A stretch of DNA of 64,000 bases. Source: Lichina pygmaea (taxonomy: Eukaryota; Ascomycota; Lichinomycetes; Lichinales; Lichinaceae). Where the stretch lies: positions 2,542,001 to 2,606,000 of the forward strand of contig OY730172.1 of assembly GCA_963422465.1 (NCBI GenBank), written 5' to 3'. Shown piece after piece: positions 1 to 12,651 of the stretch (position 1 is its first letter; the number at the start of each line of letters is the position of its first letter). A program made the translations under genes and the position numbers. The notes below the pieces were generated by a model. The model did no database searches. It was not told the DNA's origin and worked only from the letters and a program-made list of their open reading frames with translations.

Positions 1-1842
<1,842 letters not shown>

Positions 1843-3138
1843 GACTGAATAGATGAACGTGGGTCAAGCGCTGGTTTTGACACGGAGAGAGATACGTGTT
1901 GCTAGTAACTTACCGGTACCAGCAATTTACAGCAAGGCCTTCACAAGAACCCTGACGCTCCTTAGATCCAAATTCTATCTTGCTGATGCAATCAGCAGAT
2001 ACTAAACACATTGAACATTAGAGACCTAGTGAATGTTCGACTGTGAACGCTACAGCGAGCAGCGGGAAGAAGAAGATGAGTGTCACGACTGATAGATTGA
2101 TTAGAGGGAACTAGCTAATCATCTATATGCAGACACGAAGCTGATATTTGCCTTAGAGCGACAGAAGGCTCTAGAAGGCACGAGGCGGATCCATGGCGGG
2201 TCCATGCAGGAGTCCGTGGCACCATGCGGCAGCATCGGGATCATCAGGATCATCGGTGGCACTATGCGGCAGCAGCAGGCAGCAGCAGGATCAGCAGCAG
2301 GATCAACATCAAACAGTGAAGAGCATCAGTAGACACAGGCTTCATCAGGTCTACCCTCAAGCTCCAATAGCTCCCTCAAAGTCAATGGAGATCATTTCAT
2401 CTCTGACGACTTGCCAAGATACAAGGCTTGTGATCATCTAAGTACGGTACACCCTACTCACACTTACTGTACATGGAAATATCCCAACCCGCTCATCGCG
2501 TCATCATCATACTCCTAGCATAAAGCACCATCAGTAGCCAGAATATTAACCAACCAAAGATTTCTACTTGCCCATATCCACGGTAGCTCGGCTACAGTAA
2601 ACATCCAGATCCTGCCATCCAGGTCCTGCCATCCGTCTCCCAGCCCGTGTTCACGTTCCGTTAGCAACGACGGCAAAAGCACAACTTGAGAGTCGCCGTA
2701 GCTAGTGCAGCGAGCGCAGCTAACACAACCAGGGCAACCAGTAAAACCTGCGCGACCAGCTCATACGTGTGACACCAAGTAAGCTTGCGCAAATTAATCT
2801 CTTGAAGCTGCCCCCAGGGGTATACACAACATGTATGCGTTGCGAGTCCTTTTTTTCCGTGCACGTGAATACAAAAAGAGCGAACCCTGCCAATGAGAAA
2901 GAGACAAGGTAGGGGAAGAAGAAGGAGTGGAAGTAGGAGAGGGGAGGAAAGAAAAGGCGGAGAAGGAGAACATGCTTCTATTGGAGTAGAGAAAAAGCAG
3001 AAAACAAACAGAGGATGACAAAAGAAGGTTCCATGCGATGCCCCTCCCAGTGTAGCACAGTAGAATCCTGAATCATGACGTAGAAATGGCGGAGACGAGA
3101 GAAAACGACGATGAGAGCACCCTCTGTTCAATGCCACT
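1843..3138. other. Intergenic, no gene seen
   Basis: Upstream of the TFIIIC gene and downstream of the kinesin stop. It holds CAG/CAT-rich low-complexity sequence (about 2210-2300). Open frames here are short, low in complexity and show no recognisable protein. Confidence 0.6.
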
Positions 3139-6100
3139 TCAGTGATTGCTGTCTCGGAAGAACCAGCTACTTCGTTTGCTGGACGGCGGGCTCTGTATGG
3201 CCGAGATGGCCGGCACGGAGGGCATCACGGAGCCGTTGATCTCGCTACCGCCGCCGCCGCCACCCCGGAGCGGCTTGGCTATCCGAGAGCCAAACCCTCC
3301 GTTCTGCGCTGACGACGAGAGACTGCGCGCCGAGCTCAGCTTGGCCGCCTCGAGACGCTCCTTGACGGCCGTGAGTTGGGCCTCGAATCTGAAACCCGAG
3401 TATAGTCAGTCGCTGTCCTGGGACGCCAGCACAGGAAGAAAGATGACAGATGGGCGGATGATAGAAGAACGAGAAAAAGAAGAACACGAACCTGTGGTTC
3501 GCCGCCAGGAGCTTCTCCTGGGAGTCGTGCAAGAGTGCCTCCAGGCTCTGTATGCGCTCGTTCCGAGCGATGAGCTTCCGTTCGGCGATGGCGACTTCCT
3601 TTTTGAGGCTGCTGTTCTGCTCCACGAGCTGCCTCTGTACGTGGGTGAGCTGCTCGAGGTTGCGCTCGAGGAACGCCATCTTCTTCTGCTGTGCCCGGTT
3701 GTTGGACGTTCGCAGCACGTTGTTGTACTGCTCCCGCGTTTCGTCGAGGGAGATTTCGAGTTCGACCACCTGGCGAGCACGTCCGTCAGCACGAATGAAG
3801 GGGCCCCACAGAAAGCTCCGATGAATATCGATCGGTCTCACCCGCTCGCAACGATTCTGCAGGTCGCGCATGAGACTCTTCTTCATCGCTTCGAACTCTG
3901 CAATCTGCTGCTGCACCGTCTTGCCGTTGAGCGGACCAGAGCTGTCGGCGCTAGCTACGCCGTTCGTCTTGGATTTCTGCTGCAGCTCCTCCATCTTTAT
4001 CCGCAGCCGCTGGTTCTCCTCGGCCACCTTGGCGAGATCGCCCTTGAGGAGCTGCACCGTCGACGCCTCGGAATCTTGCCTCGACCGATACGCGCTCGCC
4101 AGCCGTGCCTTGACCTCGTCGACATCCGACGCCGCCAGGTTCCCCTCCAGCACTTGCTCGTACTCTTCATGGAGCGCCACGAGTCGACCTTCGAGCTCAT
4201 GGAAACTGGACAGGCTGACTTCGTTGAAGTCGTTTCGAGCGTTGAGGAGAAGATCTGCCCGATGCACGATTTGCCGCGCGTCCAACAATCTCGCCCGCAG
4301 CTGTGTCAAGTCTTCAGGCGCCACGTGCGCACCGGAACGACTGGCCTCAAGCAAGGCGTCGACCAGCTTGATGGCGTGACCGATCCGCTCCTCGTTCTCG
4401 TCGAGGACATCGTGGCCAAGGTCGAATTCGGCCATCATCTTTGCCATGCGTCCGGCCTTTCGCTTCTCCTTCTCGTCCGCGCCGGGGTCGGTTTCTTTGG
4501 CCGCCATCTTCACGTCCAGGAGCTGCTGCTTGACGTCGTCGAGCTCGGAGGTGAGCTCGGAGTTCATCTCCTTCAGGGCGTCCATCGTGATCTGCGCTTC
4601 CTTGCCCTCGTACGAGACCCGCTCGAGCTGCATCCTCACTTCGTTGAGCTCGCCGTTGAGCTTCTCGTTATCCCGTCCCGACTTCCGCTCCTGATCTCGT
4701 AACCGCGCGAGCTCCTCTCGCGCCTCGAGCAAGGCCCCCTCGGCCCGGCTCACTTGGGTCTCCTTCTCGGCCAGCTGGTCTTGCAATTCGTTCTCCCGCC
4801 GCAGGAATTCCTCCCTCTCGTCCTTTTCCAGCGCGCTCGTTGGTGTGCCGACCCGTTCCACCTGTCGGCTGTCGGGACGCGACGGGCTCTCGGCGCGACC
4901 GATGTCTTCGAGACCCCTCGACGGTGTCGCCGGCCGGTGTGGCTTGATTTCAGCTCTAACGATGCCTGCTGGTGTGTCACCGGCGATGCGGGGAGCCCAT
5001 CTGTCCTTCGGCACGCTCTCGCCGCCTCTCCACCTGTGAACCTCCTCTTCGAGACTGGAAAGATATTGTTGATATGTGGTGACCTGAGTCTGCGCCCGTC
5101 GGAGCAAGGCCTTGAGCTCGGCGGGACTAAGCTCGGCATTGACCTTGGGCTTGTTTTTGATGGCCTTCGCTCGCACACCAAATCTCAAGGTGCTGAGAGT
5201 TTCCGCGTCGTTGTAACTGCTCGGCGAGCAGTTGATGATCAGCGTCGTCCGACTGTTGCCGCCCAGAGATTCTTGCAAGATCCTCGTCAACTTTGAGTCC
5301 CGGTACGGTATGTGGGTCGAACGGCCATCTGTGAGCGAGTTGATCACCATGCCCAGCGCGCTCAAGCTCTTGTTGATCTTTTTCGCTTCCTCCAGCGTCT
5401 GTCCGCTCGCCCCGGTCTTGCCCACCTTCTCGCTCCCAGCAAGGTCGACCAGGAAGAGCTGTCCGCTCTTCGCCGAGCCCGTCTCGACGTTCTTTTGCGT
5501 CACCGTGATCACGAAGATGGAATGAGACCGCGACGACTCCTGGTTCATGTTGGTGGCCGCCACGGCCCGAGCGGCCCCTCCGCGCCTCATGACCTCATAG
5601 ACTTCCTGAACGCTTGCGACGTAGATCTCGAGTAGGCCTTTGACGTAGACGCCTCGACTCCGTTCTTCGTGCACGGGGAGGTTGTCGTTCTGTGGCGCCA
5701 GCAGATCCCGGATGCGCTCCATGTAGATCTCCATGTAGCTCACCCTAACCGTGTACTCGATGTTGCCGGCGCTGGCCATGATGCTGGCGAAAATCTGCTC
5801 CACGATGCGCGGGATGATGCCCTTGCTCTGGGAATCGTCGATGTCGGCCCCCATCATGGTGTACGATTTGCCTGCACCCGTCTGGCCATACGCAAAGACC
5901 GTGCCGTTGTAGCCATTCAGGATGTCGTCCACCGTCGGTCGAATGGAAAAGTCGAAGACGTCCGACTGCCGGGAGGAGCCATCGAAGACCCTGTCGAACG
6001 TGAAGGTGCCGGATGCATCTGACGACTAGAGAAATCCGTGAGCATATTGAAAGATCAATGGCCGCCAAAACTCAGTGGAGGACAGGGGGTTCGGCATTTT

Positions 6101-6455
6101 ATACAGGGTCCTCGGCGATCTCTTCCCGGGCGGCCGTGGTCAATATCACCCTGCGATGACAACCTATGCGGGAGACCTCGCTCATGCATTACCACGTACA
6201 TTGAGTCCGCATGTATCTTCGCCGTGGAAGGCGACGATTGATTGGCCGCCTTTCTCCTTCTCGGTTTTGTTCTCTGGCCGAAACCTTGCCACCACTGCGC
6301 AGCGATGAGTTAGCAGTATCGAACAGGGGTCCAAGAAGCGGACCGACGCACCCTTGATCGTGTTGTAGCTTCCTGCATTGCCACTGCTGCTGCGTGCCGG
6401 AGGGAGACTGTCAGCATCGAGCCCACTTCGGTGGATCAGATCGTACCCACGCCAT
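3139..6455 (-). CDS. Conventional kinesin heavy chain (kinesin-1)
   Basis: Plus-end microtubule motor moving vesicles and other cargo along hyphae. Six exons: 6451-6455, 6352-6389, 6200-6294, 3842-6025, 3492-3769, 3139-3388 (949 codons plus stop). The first exon is only ATGGC; spliced start reads MASSSGNAGSYNTIKVVARFR, the usual fungal start. Motor domain: P-loop GQTGAGKS (about residues 93-100), switch I NQESSRSHS, switch II DLAGSEKVGKTGA, then neck SPAELKALL. A long coiled-coil stalk follows, with the conserved fungal-kinesin tail block (ISLDETREQYNNVLR, LIARNERIQSLE) and a C-end KRSSWFFRDSNH like that of Neurospora kinesin. Two introns are multiples of three or lack stops and could be misread as coding. 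Divergent from the U6 gene, 157 bp away. Confidence 0.97.
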
Positions 6456-6586
6456 GATGTGATCAGTCGCTGTCCATAAAACTTGCCGGTATGAAGATTT
6501 ACAGTGCCCAACGCGTGTACTAGTAGAGAAGCCTGTTAAAGAGTCAAAACATGCGTATGATATGGGGGGAGCTGTTGGATAATGAT

Positions 6587-6593
6587 TATATAT
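6587..6593 (+). promoter_or_regulatory. TATA box of the U6 gene
   Basis: TATATAT starts 26 bases before the inferred U6 start, the spacing used by RNA polymerase III type-3-like U6 promoters in fungi. It also lies in the short space shared with the kinesin start. Confidence 0.65.
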
Positions 6594-6612
6594 CCAAGAT
6601 CTTGATTATCAA

Positions 6613-6770
6613 GTGTCCTTCGGGACACTTGGTCGTAAGTTAACTCTGGTTGATTTTACCACTTGTTCACGCGCTAATGAATCTCCCCAGATTTTGAAAC
6701 GATACAGAGAAGATTAGCATGGCCCCTGCACTAAGGATGACACGCTCAACCAAAGAGAGACTACCAGTTT
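6613..6770 (+). ncRNA. U6 spliceosomal snRNA with an mRNA-type intron
   Basis: U6 pairs with U2, U4 and the 5' splice site and forms the spliceosome's catalytic core. Exon 1 (6613-6634) is the 5' hairpin GTGTCC-TTCG-GGACAC followed by TTGGTC. Intron 6635-6690 (56 nt) has donor GTAAGT, branch GCTAATGA and acceptor CCCCAG. Exon 2 (6691 to about 6770) contains TTTTGAAACGATACAGAGA, the ACAGAGA box, the catalytic AGC triad in AGATTAGCATGG, and the internal stem-loop region CCCCTGCACTAAGGATGACA. It ends in a T run. Spliced length is about 102 nt, normal for U6. The 3' end is inferred from the T run. Confidence 0.95.
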
Positions 6771-6776
6771 TTTTTT
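6768..6776 (+). terminator. RNA polymerase III T-run terminator of U6
   Basis: Nine T residues directly after the U6 3' sequence CTACCAG, the standard Pol III stop signal. Confidence 0.85.
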
Positions 6777-7378
6777 CATCTCTTTTTCTTTGTCTCTTTC
6801 TTCTGGTCAACGAGCACGTAGAAGACTCTTTCTCTCTGCTAAGACAACTGAGTAGAATCGAAACGTGTGGATGCTTCTTCAACGTACCAGCGCGATTACG
6901 AAAGTTGCTCGGTTCGAATCAAGCCGGCTGCAGTAGAATACTTTTATTTTCGGTCGATCGGCCTGCCAACGACGAGCAGCATCTAGCCATTCGAGACATA
7001 TACCACAGCGGTAATGGGCACTAAACGCCTAATGGACCAGAGAATTCGTGACAATCGTCTTCTGGCTTTTGATACACTTTGTTGTACAAAATAGTCGTTA
7101 CCGTACAGATGCTGATCAGCAAGACCATTCGTCTCTGGCCGGGCTTGCCGGTGATCGTATCAGCTTGCCATTACAGAAGCCGGCTACGAGTTAGTAAGAC
7201 AGATGGATGAAGGAGAGTGGAGAAGCATCTAGAAAAGTGGAGGAAGGCAACGATTCGATGCGTCGAGGGAGGGTGACGGTCCGACAGCTGAGAATCGGTC
7301 CTGGACAGCTGTCGTTAGGCTGCTGTCAGGATATCTGTAGATACCCGTAGAATTGCCGTACCGAGGGAAAGAAGCCGT
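6777..7378. other. Intergenic, 3' flanks of U6 and of the RHG gene
   Basis: No gene seen apart from the B-box candidate at 6911. Open frames crossing the U6 gene here are chance frames. Confidence 0.5.
6911..6920 (+). promoter_or_regulatory. Candidate downstream B box for the U6 gene
   Basis: GGTTCGAATC matches the TFIIIC-bound B-box consensus GGTTCGANTCC in its first ten positions and lies about 135 bp past the U6 T run. Budding-yeast SNR6 also uses a B box downstream of its terminator. No tRNA fold surrounds it. Inference only. Confidence 0.5.
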
Positions 7379-9418
7379 CTACGCCGCATCGTCCACCGTC
7401 CGACGCCTCTTCGAGGCTGCATCAAGCGCCTGCACCTTGGGCGCCCCAACGCTCCAAAGGGGTCCGCTGCGGTTGGTTCTCGAAGGTGCAGCGGTATGCT
7501 CGAGCTCTTCGTCGGGGGCACCGTCCTGGGTGCCCATGGTGGCCTCTTCGTTAGCTCCAGGTTCGCTGGAAAAGACTGCTTGGGCGGATGGGCTCTTGCA
7601 CCACAGTCCAGTTGATGCGTGGCTATCCAGGGCCGCCGTGGGTCTTGTCGGTGCCTGAGAGCTCGATCGCGAGCTACGGCGGATGCTGCCCAACGCTGCG
7701 CTCCCATGGGGACGCACAATCTGCTCCGCGTTTTTACTCGCTTCGCCGACCGTGCTAAAACTGTGGTATTTTTGCCTGCGAATCACGTTTAAGGGAGAAC
7801 CTGGGCGGCTCTGCTTCGAGGAGCTAGGCGGCCGGCTCGAACCGCGGCGTAGGTGATCGATCGATGCGGTCAGTTTGACTTCGTAGCGCTCCGCGACGGG
7901 TATGCCGCTGGTGGAAGATCGGCGTCGCGAAGTGCTCGTCGCCGGTGCATTCGGATGAACGGCGCCAGAAACTCCGTACAGGTTGTCCTTCGAAACGGCG
8001 AGAGTGAGCGATGCCATGCCAATATCGAGCAAGACTGGGCTATCCGTCAGGGCGCCTAGCAGTGCGTTGCATGGTGCCGCATGAGAGACGACAATGAGCA
8101 CGGTATCGGTTTCGTCGTCGTCGACGTCGTCGCCATTGTGGCTGCTGCCACTTTTGTGATCAACCTGGGCTTTGAACTCCTGGTCTCGATACCAGGCGAG
8201 CATATTCTGCAAAGCACCGCGGCACCGCCTGTGCATGTCACTCCACTCCTCACCATCGGAGCCGCTGTAGCCTCCCCAATTTCGAGGCTCCCGCGTACTG
8301 TCCCACCCGTGGTCTACCTTGATACAGGCGTCTCGAGCGTGCGCAACATAGCCTGGGGGAATTGGATCGAACAGCGAGACGGCAGATTGAGGGAGCGGAG
8401 AAACGTAACCGCCGCCGACCTGCGTCTGGACGTGGAGCTGGCGTCGCCCTCGGCCGTCCAATCTGGAACCGGAAAGCACGGTATCGTTGTGGCTGCTAGA
8501 GCGTTCACGCCGCGGCAAGGCATGGGCCAGACTTGACACCCTTGACAACGGGTCGTCACCTCGAACGACATGGCCATCGGTTCCACTTCCCCACCCGCCA
8601 GGGAAGCTGGCGCTTGTCGTGCTCCGGGGCTCGATGGCGACCTGAGCGAGATCACCAGGCAGCAGCAGCTCCCTCTTCGCGTCGGCAACCATCAGCGTTA
8701 GACTTGGAGGAGGCTGGAAGTCCCGGTAATAATCCTCGTTTAGCCACTCGCCCAGTGCAGCATCGACGCGAAGGAGAGGCTTCTGGTACGCCGCAGATTT
8801 GCTCTCATCGTGCTCGTAGTGCAGATAAGGTGCCGATCCGTTCTGGATGGTTGGTGTACTCGACCTTTGACTCGGACGACGAGCGCCAAGGTCGTCGGGA
8901 TTTGATCTGTTACTCTGAGTCCCTAAATCAGAGAGCTGCGCAATGCCAGCACTGATTCCTATTGCCGTTTGAAGACACCGCAGGTAAGGCGAGCTATGTA
9001 TGAATAGTCTGTGGCGCCGAGATCTGGGTTGCGGAATGTCCTCGGATGTGGCGTGCTCTTGCGCTCCGTTCTCCGTCTCTGAAACCTTTCCACTACCAGG
9101 AGCGAACAGATCTGCGAGGTTGCCGCCGTCGTCTGGGGAGCGTGGTTCAGGCCGAAGTATCAATTCTCTCGCCTTCAACAACGCAGCTATACGAGCGCCG
9201 AGAGCCCGCGACTGCAACCATCCCCCATAGGCCAGTGGTGGATCATATGACCTCCCGTCGGGGGAACACCATCGCGCGTCCACGGCGTCCAGCCTCATAC
9301 CATGTCTACAGACGTGGTCAGTCTACGCAGTCCCCGCAGTTCCAGTAGCTCAGCTTCACGGTGCTCAAAATCGGAAGCCATACCTCGCAATGATGACAAC
9401 AGCCGGAAGTCTGCCCAT
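7379..9418 (-). CDS. Histidine phosphatase superfamily (phosphoglycerate-mutase-like) protein
   Basis: Two exons, 9384-9418 and 7379-9305, joined across a 78-nt intron (9306-9383), 653 aa. The splice restores the catalytic RHG motif: MGRLPAVVIIARHGMRLDAV, with His13 as the expected phospho-acceptor. The second arginine lies in HSSPYLRCLQT (about residue 121) and the second histidine in VLIVVSHAAPCNALLG. This is branch 1 of the superfamily, in the group of UBASH3/Sts-like and Tfc7-like fungal proteins. Long Ser/Arg-rich insertions (between the first motifs and at the C end) suggest a regulated protein phosphatase rather than a glycolytic enzyme. The actual substrate cannot be read from sequence. 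The upstream longer frame without the intron lacks RHG, which is why the spliced start is preferred. Confidence 0.88.
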
Positions 9419-9934
9419 GACTGTAGCTGCGAAGAGGAATACTGCACCACGAGTACTACCTCACTAGTGGGCGCGAAGAGGCAATGCGGCGTGTGAGTGA
9501 TCGGACGCTCGGTCTCGCAGAGACACAGAGATGGCTTTCCGAAAGTAGTTGAGCGGGGTCCCATGCATGACGTTCCATCTAGACTGAACTGTGTTGTATG
9601 GACACCCTGCCCTGAGAAAGCTGGATGTGGAGGTCATGATGAAGGAGCATACAAATCCCATTCCAAAGGGGACTGAAATGCCTCGTCTGGAATCCCAACA
9701 GTATCTTCGTACGAGGGTACCGTACCTGCTGCTTACGGGTATGTATGAGCACTCCTCGTACCCGTGCCATGGGGAGTAGTAACCGTCCATCGCACAGGTA
9801 CGGTACATATGTACTGGTAGCTCGTCACGCTCTTTCACGGCTCTGTCAGTGTCACGAGTGTCAACTCATATGACGTGCGCTCATGCTAGTACGGTAAGCA
9901 AGACCTCGGACGTCAGCGATTCTACCAAAACTAT
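9419..9934. other. Intergenic, 5' region of the RHG gene
   Basis: No gene seen. At 9758-9774 it carries GTACCCGTGCCATGGGG, the same 17 bases as the left arm of the G-run hairpin at 17132. Confidence 0.5.
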
Positions 9935-10167
9935 TGAAAGCCGACGTGCGGTCGACTTTGTGGAGAGGTGCTGATAGCTGACAACCGGTCAACTGTGTAG
10001 ATTCGTCTCTCTTGTCTTACTAAAATCTAGGAGCGACGCCAAAGAAGGAGAAAAACTCTGCACACCATCACGTGCAGGCAAACAATTTAGCCGTCGCTCA
10101 GGGGGAGGCTGATCTCGACACCCCTGCAAATCCCCGGGCAACTCTCCCAGAGAGTCCCCGGTCAACA
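9935..10167. mobile_element. Solo LTR, family C (233 bp)
   Basis: Begins TGAAAGCCGACG and ends GGTCAACA, with the 5-bp duplication ACTAT on both sides (9930-9934 and 10168-10172). A shorter relative lies at 54036. No internal region is present, so this is a solo LTR left by recombination. Superfamily cannot be told from the LTR alone. It sits between the RHG gene and GPI8. Confidence 0.85.
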
Positions 10168-10416
10168 ACTATTGAGCTGCTCTAGGGGACAATATATCGG
10201 TATCTGGGCTCAGGGGCTTTGATCATGCGGCTCTGCGTCGGAGCTGTTGATCTACGAGTACACTCGTACGGTACGGTATGATGCTGACTAAAGCGAGCCC
10301 CTTGGCAATGCATAAGTTTTACAAGTCTACCATACGGAACGCCGTCTTCATCGTCCTCCTTCTGTCTGGTAGCTTGAACGCAAGATCAAGATTGAGGGAC
10401 GAGAATACCGGCCGTG

Positions 10417-11664
10417 ATGTTGATCAGGTGGGCCGTCGTAGCGGCATCTGTGTCTTTGGTATTCGGAGAGCATACATCGAATTGGGCCGTTCTTGTCTCG
10501 ACCTCGCGGTTCTGGTTCAACTACAGGCATTTGGCTAATGTTCTGTCCCTGTACCGCACCGTCAAGCGCCTGGGCATACCGGATTCCCAGATCATCTTGA
10601 TGCTGCCAGACGACATGGCATGTAATCCAAGGAATGCCTTTCCCGGGACGGTCTTCAATAACGCCGATCGCGCGCTGGATCTGTACGGCGACAACATTGA
10701 GGTTGACTACAGGGGCTACGAGGTCACCGTAGAAAACTTCATTCGGCTGTTGACGGACCGCGTGGGCGATGAGATGCCAAGAAGCAAACGGCTGCTGACG
10801 GACGACCGGAGCAATATCCTTGTCTACATGACAGGCCACGGTGGTAACGAGTTCCTCAAGTTCCAGGATGCCGAGGAGATCAGCGCTTTTGATCTCGCAG
10901 ACGCGTTCGAACAGATGTGGGAGAAGCGAAGGTGGGCTTGGCAACACGAACCAACCTTTCGTCGATGGGTTGTCGCAGCTCTAACAACGGTGCGCAGATA
11001 CCACGAGATGCTCTTCATGATCGACACGTGCCAGGCGAACACCATGTACAGCAAACTGTATTCGCCCAACATCATCGCCACAGGATCTTCCGAGATTGAC
11101 GAGTCGTCCTACTCGCATCATGCGGACAACGACGTTGGTGTTGCCGTCATCGATCGCTATACCTACTACAATCTCGATTTTCTCGAGAACCACGTCGGGG
11201 AGCCGAGCTCGAAGTTGACGCTGGGGGACCTCTTCGATAGCTACGACGAGGCCAAGATCCACTCGCATCCTGGCGTGAGATGGGATCTCTTCCCCGGTGG
11301 CCAAAGCAGGGGCCGCGAACGGCTGGTCATGGACTTTTTCGGGAACGTGCAAAACGTCGAGATCGAAGCGCAAGCGCAAGGAGACGACATGGACAGGAGC
11401 ATGGATCTGGTGCAGCTCGGGAAGCTCGTCGCCACGAGACTTGCCGCCAATCAAACCGCTCTCCGTGGTGACGACATCCCTTCCCGCAGCTCGGGCTCTC
11501 GGGACATGACACAGCCACCGAACCGACTTGGCGCTGCCAAAGTCCTCGATGCAGACCCTTCATGGCGACCGAAGATCGTAGGGCTCTACACGTTGGCCAT
11601 ATGCAGCCTCATCTGGCTCGCCGCATCGTGGATGGACTCGTCAAGATCCTTGAAGCCTGGATAG
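10417..11664 (+). CDS. GPI8: GPI-anchor transamidase catalytic subunit Gpi8/PIG-K
   Basis: Cysteine protease (family C13) of the ER GPI-transamidase complex; it cuts the C-terminal signal of precursor proteins and transfers them to GPI. Two exons around intron 10932-10997 (66 nt, donor GTGGGC, branch CTAAC, acceptor GCGCAG); 393 aa. The intron is a multiple of three without stops, so an unspliced reading adds 22 false residues between EKR and RYHEMLFMIDTC. Start is the ATG giving MLIRWAVVAASVSLVFG, a signal peptide. Catalytic His in YMTGHGGNEFLKF (about residue 141) and Cys in FMIDTCQANTMYSK (about residue 183). One C-terminal membrane span (GLYTLAICSLIWLAASWM) as in the family. Convergent with ALG1 further right. 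Confidence 0.96.
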   Translation: MLIRWAVVAASVSLVFGEHTSNWAVLVSTSRFWFNYRHLANVLSLYRTVKRLGIPDSQIILMLPDDMACNPRNAFPGTVFNNADRALDLYGDNIEVDYRGYEVTVENFIRLLTDRVGDEMPRSKRLLTDDRSNILVYMTGHGGNEFLKFQDAEEISAFDLADAFEQMWEKRRWAWQHEPTFRRWVVAALTTVRRYHEMLFMIDTCQANTMYSKLYSPNIIATGSSEIDESSYSHHADNDVGVAVIDRYTYYNLDFLENHVGEPSSKLTLGDLFDSYDEAKIHSHPGVRWDLFPGGQSRGRERLVMDFFGNVQNVEIEAQAQGDDMDRSMDLVQLGKLVATRLAANQTALRGDDIPSRSSGSRDMTQPPNRLGAAKVLDADPSWRPKIVGLYTLAICSLIWLAASWMDSSRSLKPG

Positions 11665-12212
11665 GCGGGCTCCCTCATGGGCGTTGCCGGTGGTCTTGTC
11701 GAGGCCCCGGCAGAGCTTCTCTGGCAGGGGTTGCCAATCGCGTCAGCTGTCTACTGATTCACTCGATGGAGTATGAAGATCCTATGCCATGGGCTTGCCG
11801 TCGGCTCTTGCTTTTGCTGCCTTGCTCATAGAGGCGTCTTTGGAGGTAGGCATGTGCGTCTCCTGCCCTGTTCATCTTTGCCTCTGATGGACATCTAAAT
11901 TGAACACCTATTTGAGCTTGCTTATTCTCGAGCCCCGTCTCGGTTTAGTGTGGCTGTTGGCACGATGTCGCGATGCGACATGTCGCATTGCTTCATGATG
12001 AATGCTTTACTGACTCGTCGTGTCCTTTTTAAACCCCACTCCACGACGAACGAGCTCACCGGTTCACTGCTCGAACGCTAACATTCACAGCCACGGCTCG
12101 AACTGAGACGAAAACGTGTGGTCTTCTCCGAAACAGCACAAGATCAGATTGCTGCAGTGTCTCGGCTCTTTGCACAGGTTCCTTCCACGGCTGAGCTGGT
12201 CCCATCAGAGCC
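11665..12212. other. Intergenic, no gene seen
   Basis: GPI8 3' flank. At 12094-12240 a second frame (RRKRVVFSETAQDQIAAVS) looks mildly protein-like, overlapping the start of the small frame at 12213; neither is supported by a known family. Confidence 0.4.
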
Positions 12213-12560
12213 ATGGACATGTCTCGCCCGCGCCGTCGAAACGGTCAACGGACCGACGAAGAAGTCGATGGGCCCTCGGCGGAGGTCATGCGAGACGTGG
12301 AGGTGATGATGAGCGCGGGGCTCGTGGCCCGCGAACGGCGGCTTGGCGCAGGAAGGCGCCCCATTCGAAGATCGGTAGGGCAAGAGGGGATGGCAAGGAG
12401 GGTGTTGATCGGCCGGGCTGTGGACGCATCGTTGGTGGCCATCGTCATCGCGGTGGGCGTAAGCATGTGGTGGCGGTACATGCAGAGGGTGAGTCTCGGC
12501 TCGACAGCTTTTGGACGAGCTTTGAAGTCTGCTGGTGGCGTCGTGGCCATCAAATTTTGA
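12213..12560 (+). CDS. Hypothetical small protein with one membrane span
   Basis: Not recognised. The frame starts MDMSRPRRRNGQRTDEEVDG and has one hydrophobic stretch, VDASLVAIVIAVGVSMWW, after a basic region, which would make it a small membrane protein. Just after the span (MQR) there is a good donor, GTGAGT at about 12490; an acceptor at CCTAG before 12585 would end the protein at once. It lies between GPI8 and ALG1, which both act at the ER. Only the open frame and the hydrophobic segment support it; it may not be real. Confidence 0.25.
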   Translation: MDMSRPRRRNGQRTDEEVDGPSAEVMRDVEVMMSAGLVARERRLGAGRRPIRRSVGQEGMARRVLIGRAVDASLVAIVIAVGVSMWWRYMQRVSLGSTAFGRALKSAGGVVAIKF

Positions 12561-12651
12561 GATTTGTCCTCACATATCCTAGTGAGACCCCCTGTGGGTC
12601 GGTGGGCAATGACTCTTGATTTGCCTACCACGCTTCGGACGGAATCCCTCT

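Noticed and set aside
2661-3137. 158-residue minus-strand frame next to the kinesin stop
   Set aside because: Low-complexity Ser/Pro/Leu/Phe text over the 3' flank, with no recognisable domain.
3146-4702. 518-residue plus-strand frame
   Set aside because: It is the antisense of kinesin exons; the composition (leucine/valine-rich, no motif) and the clear kinesin on the other strand explain it.
6667-7024. Frames crossing the U6 gene on both strands
   Set aside because: They run through a clear snRNA and its flanks and show no protein similarity.
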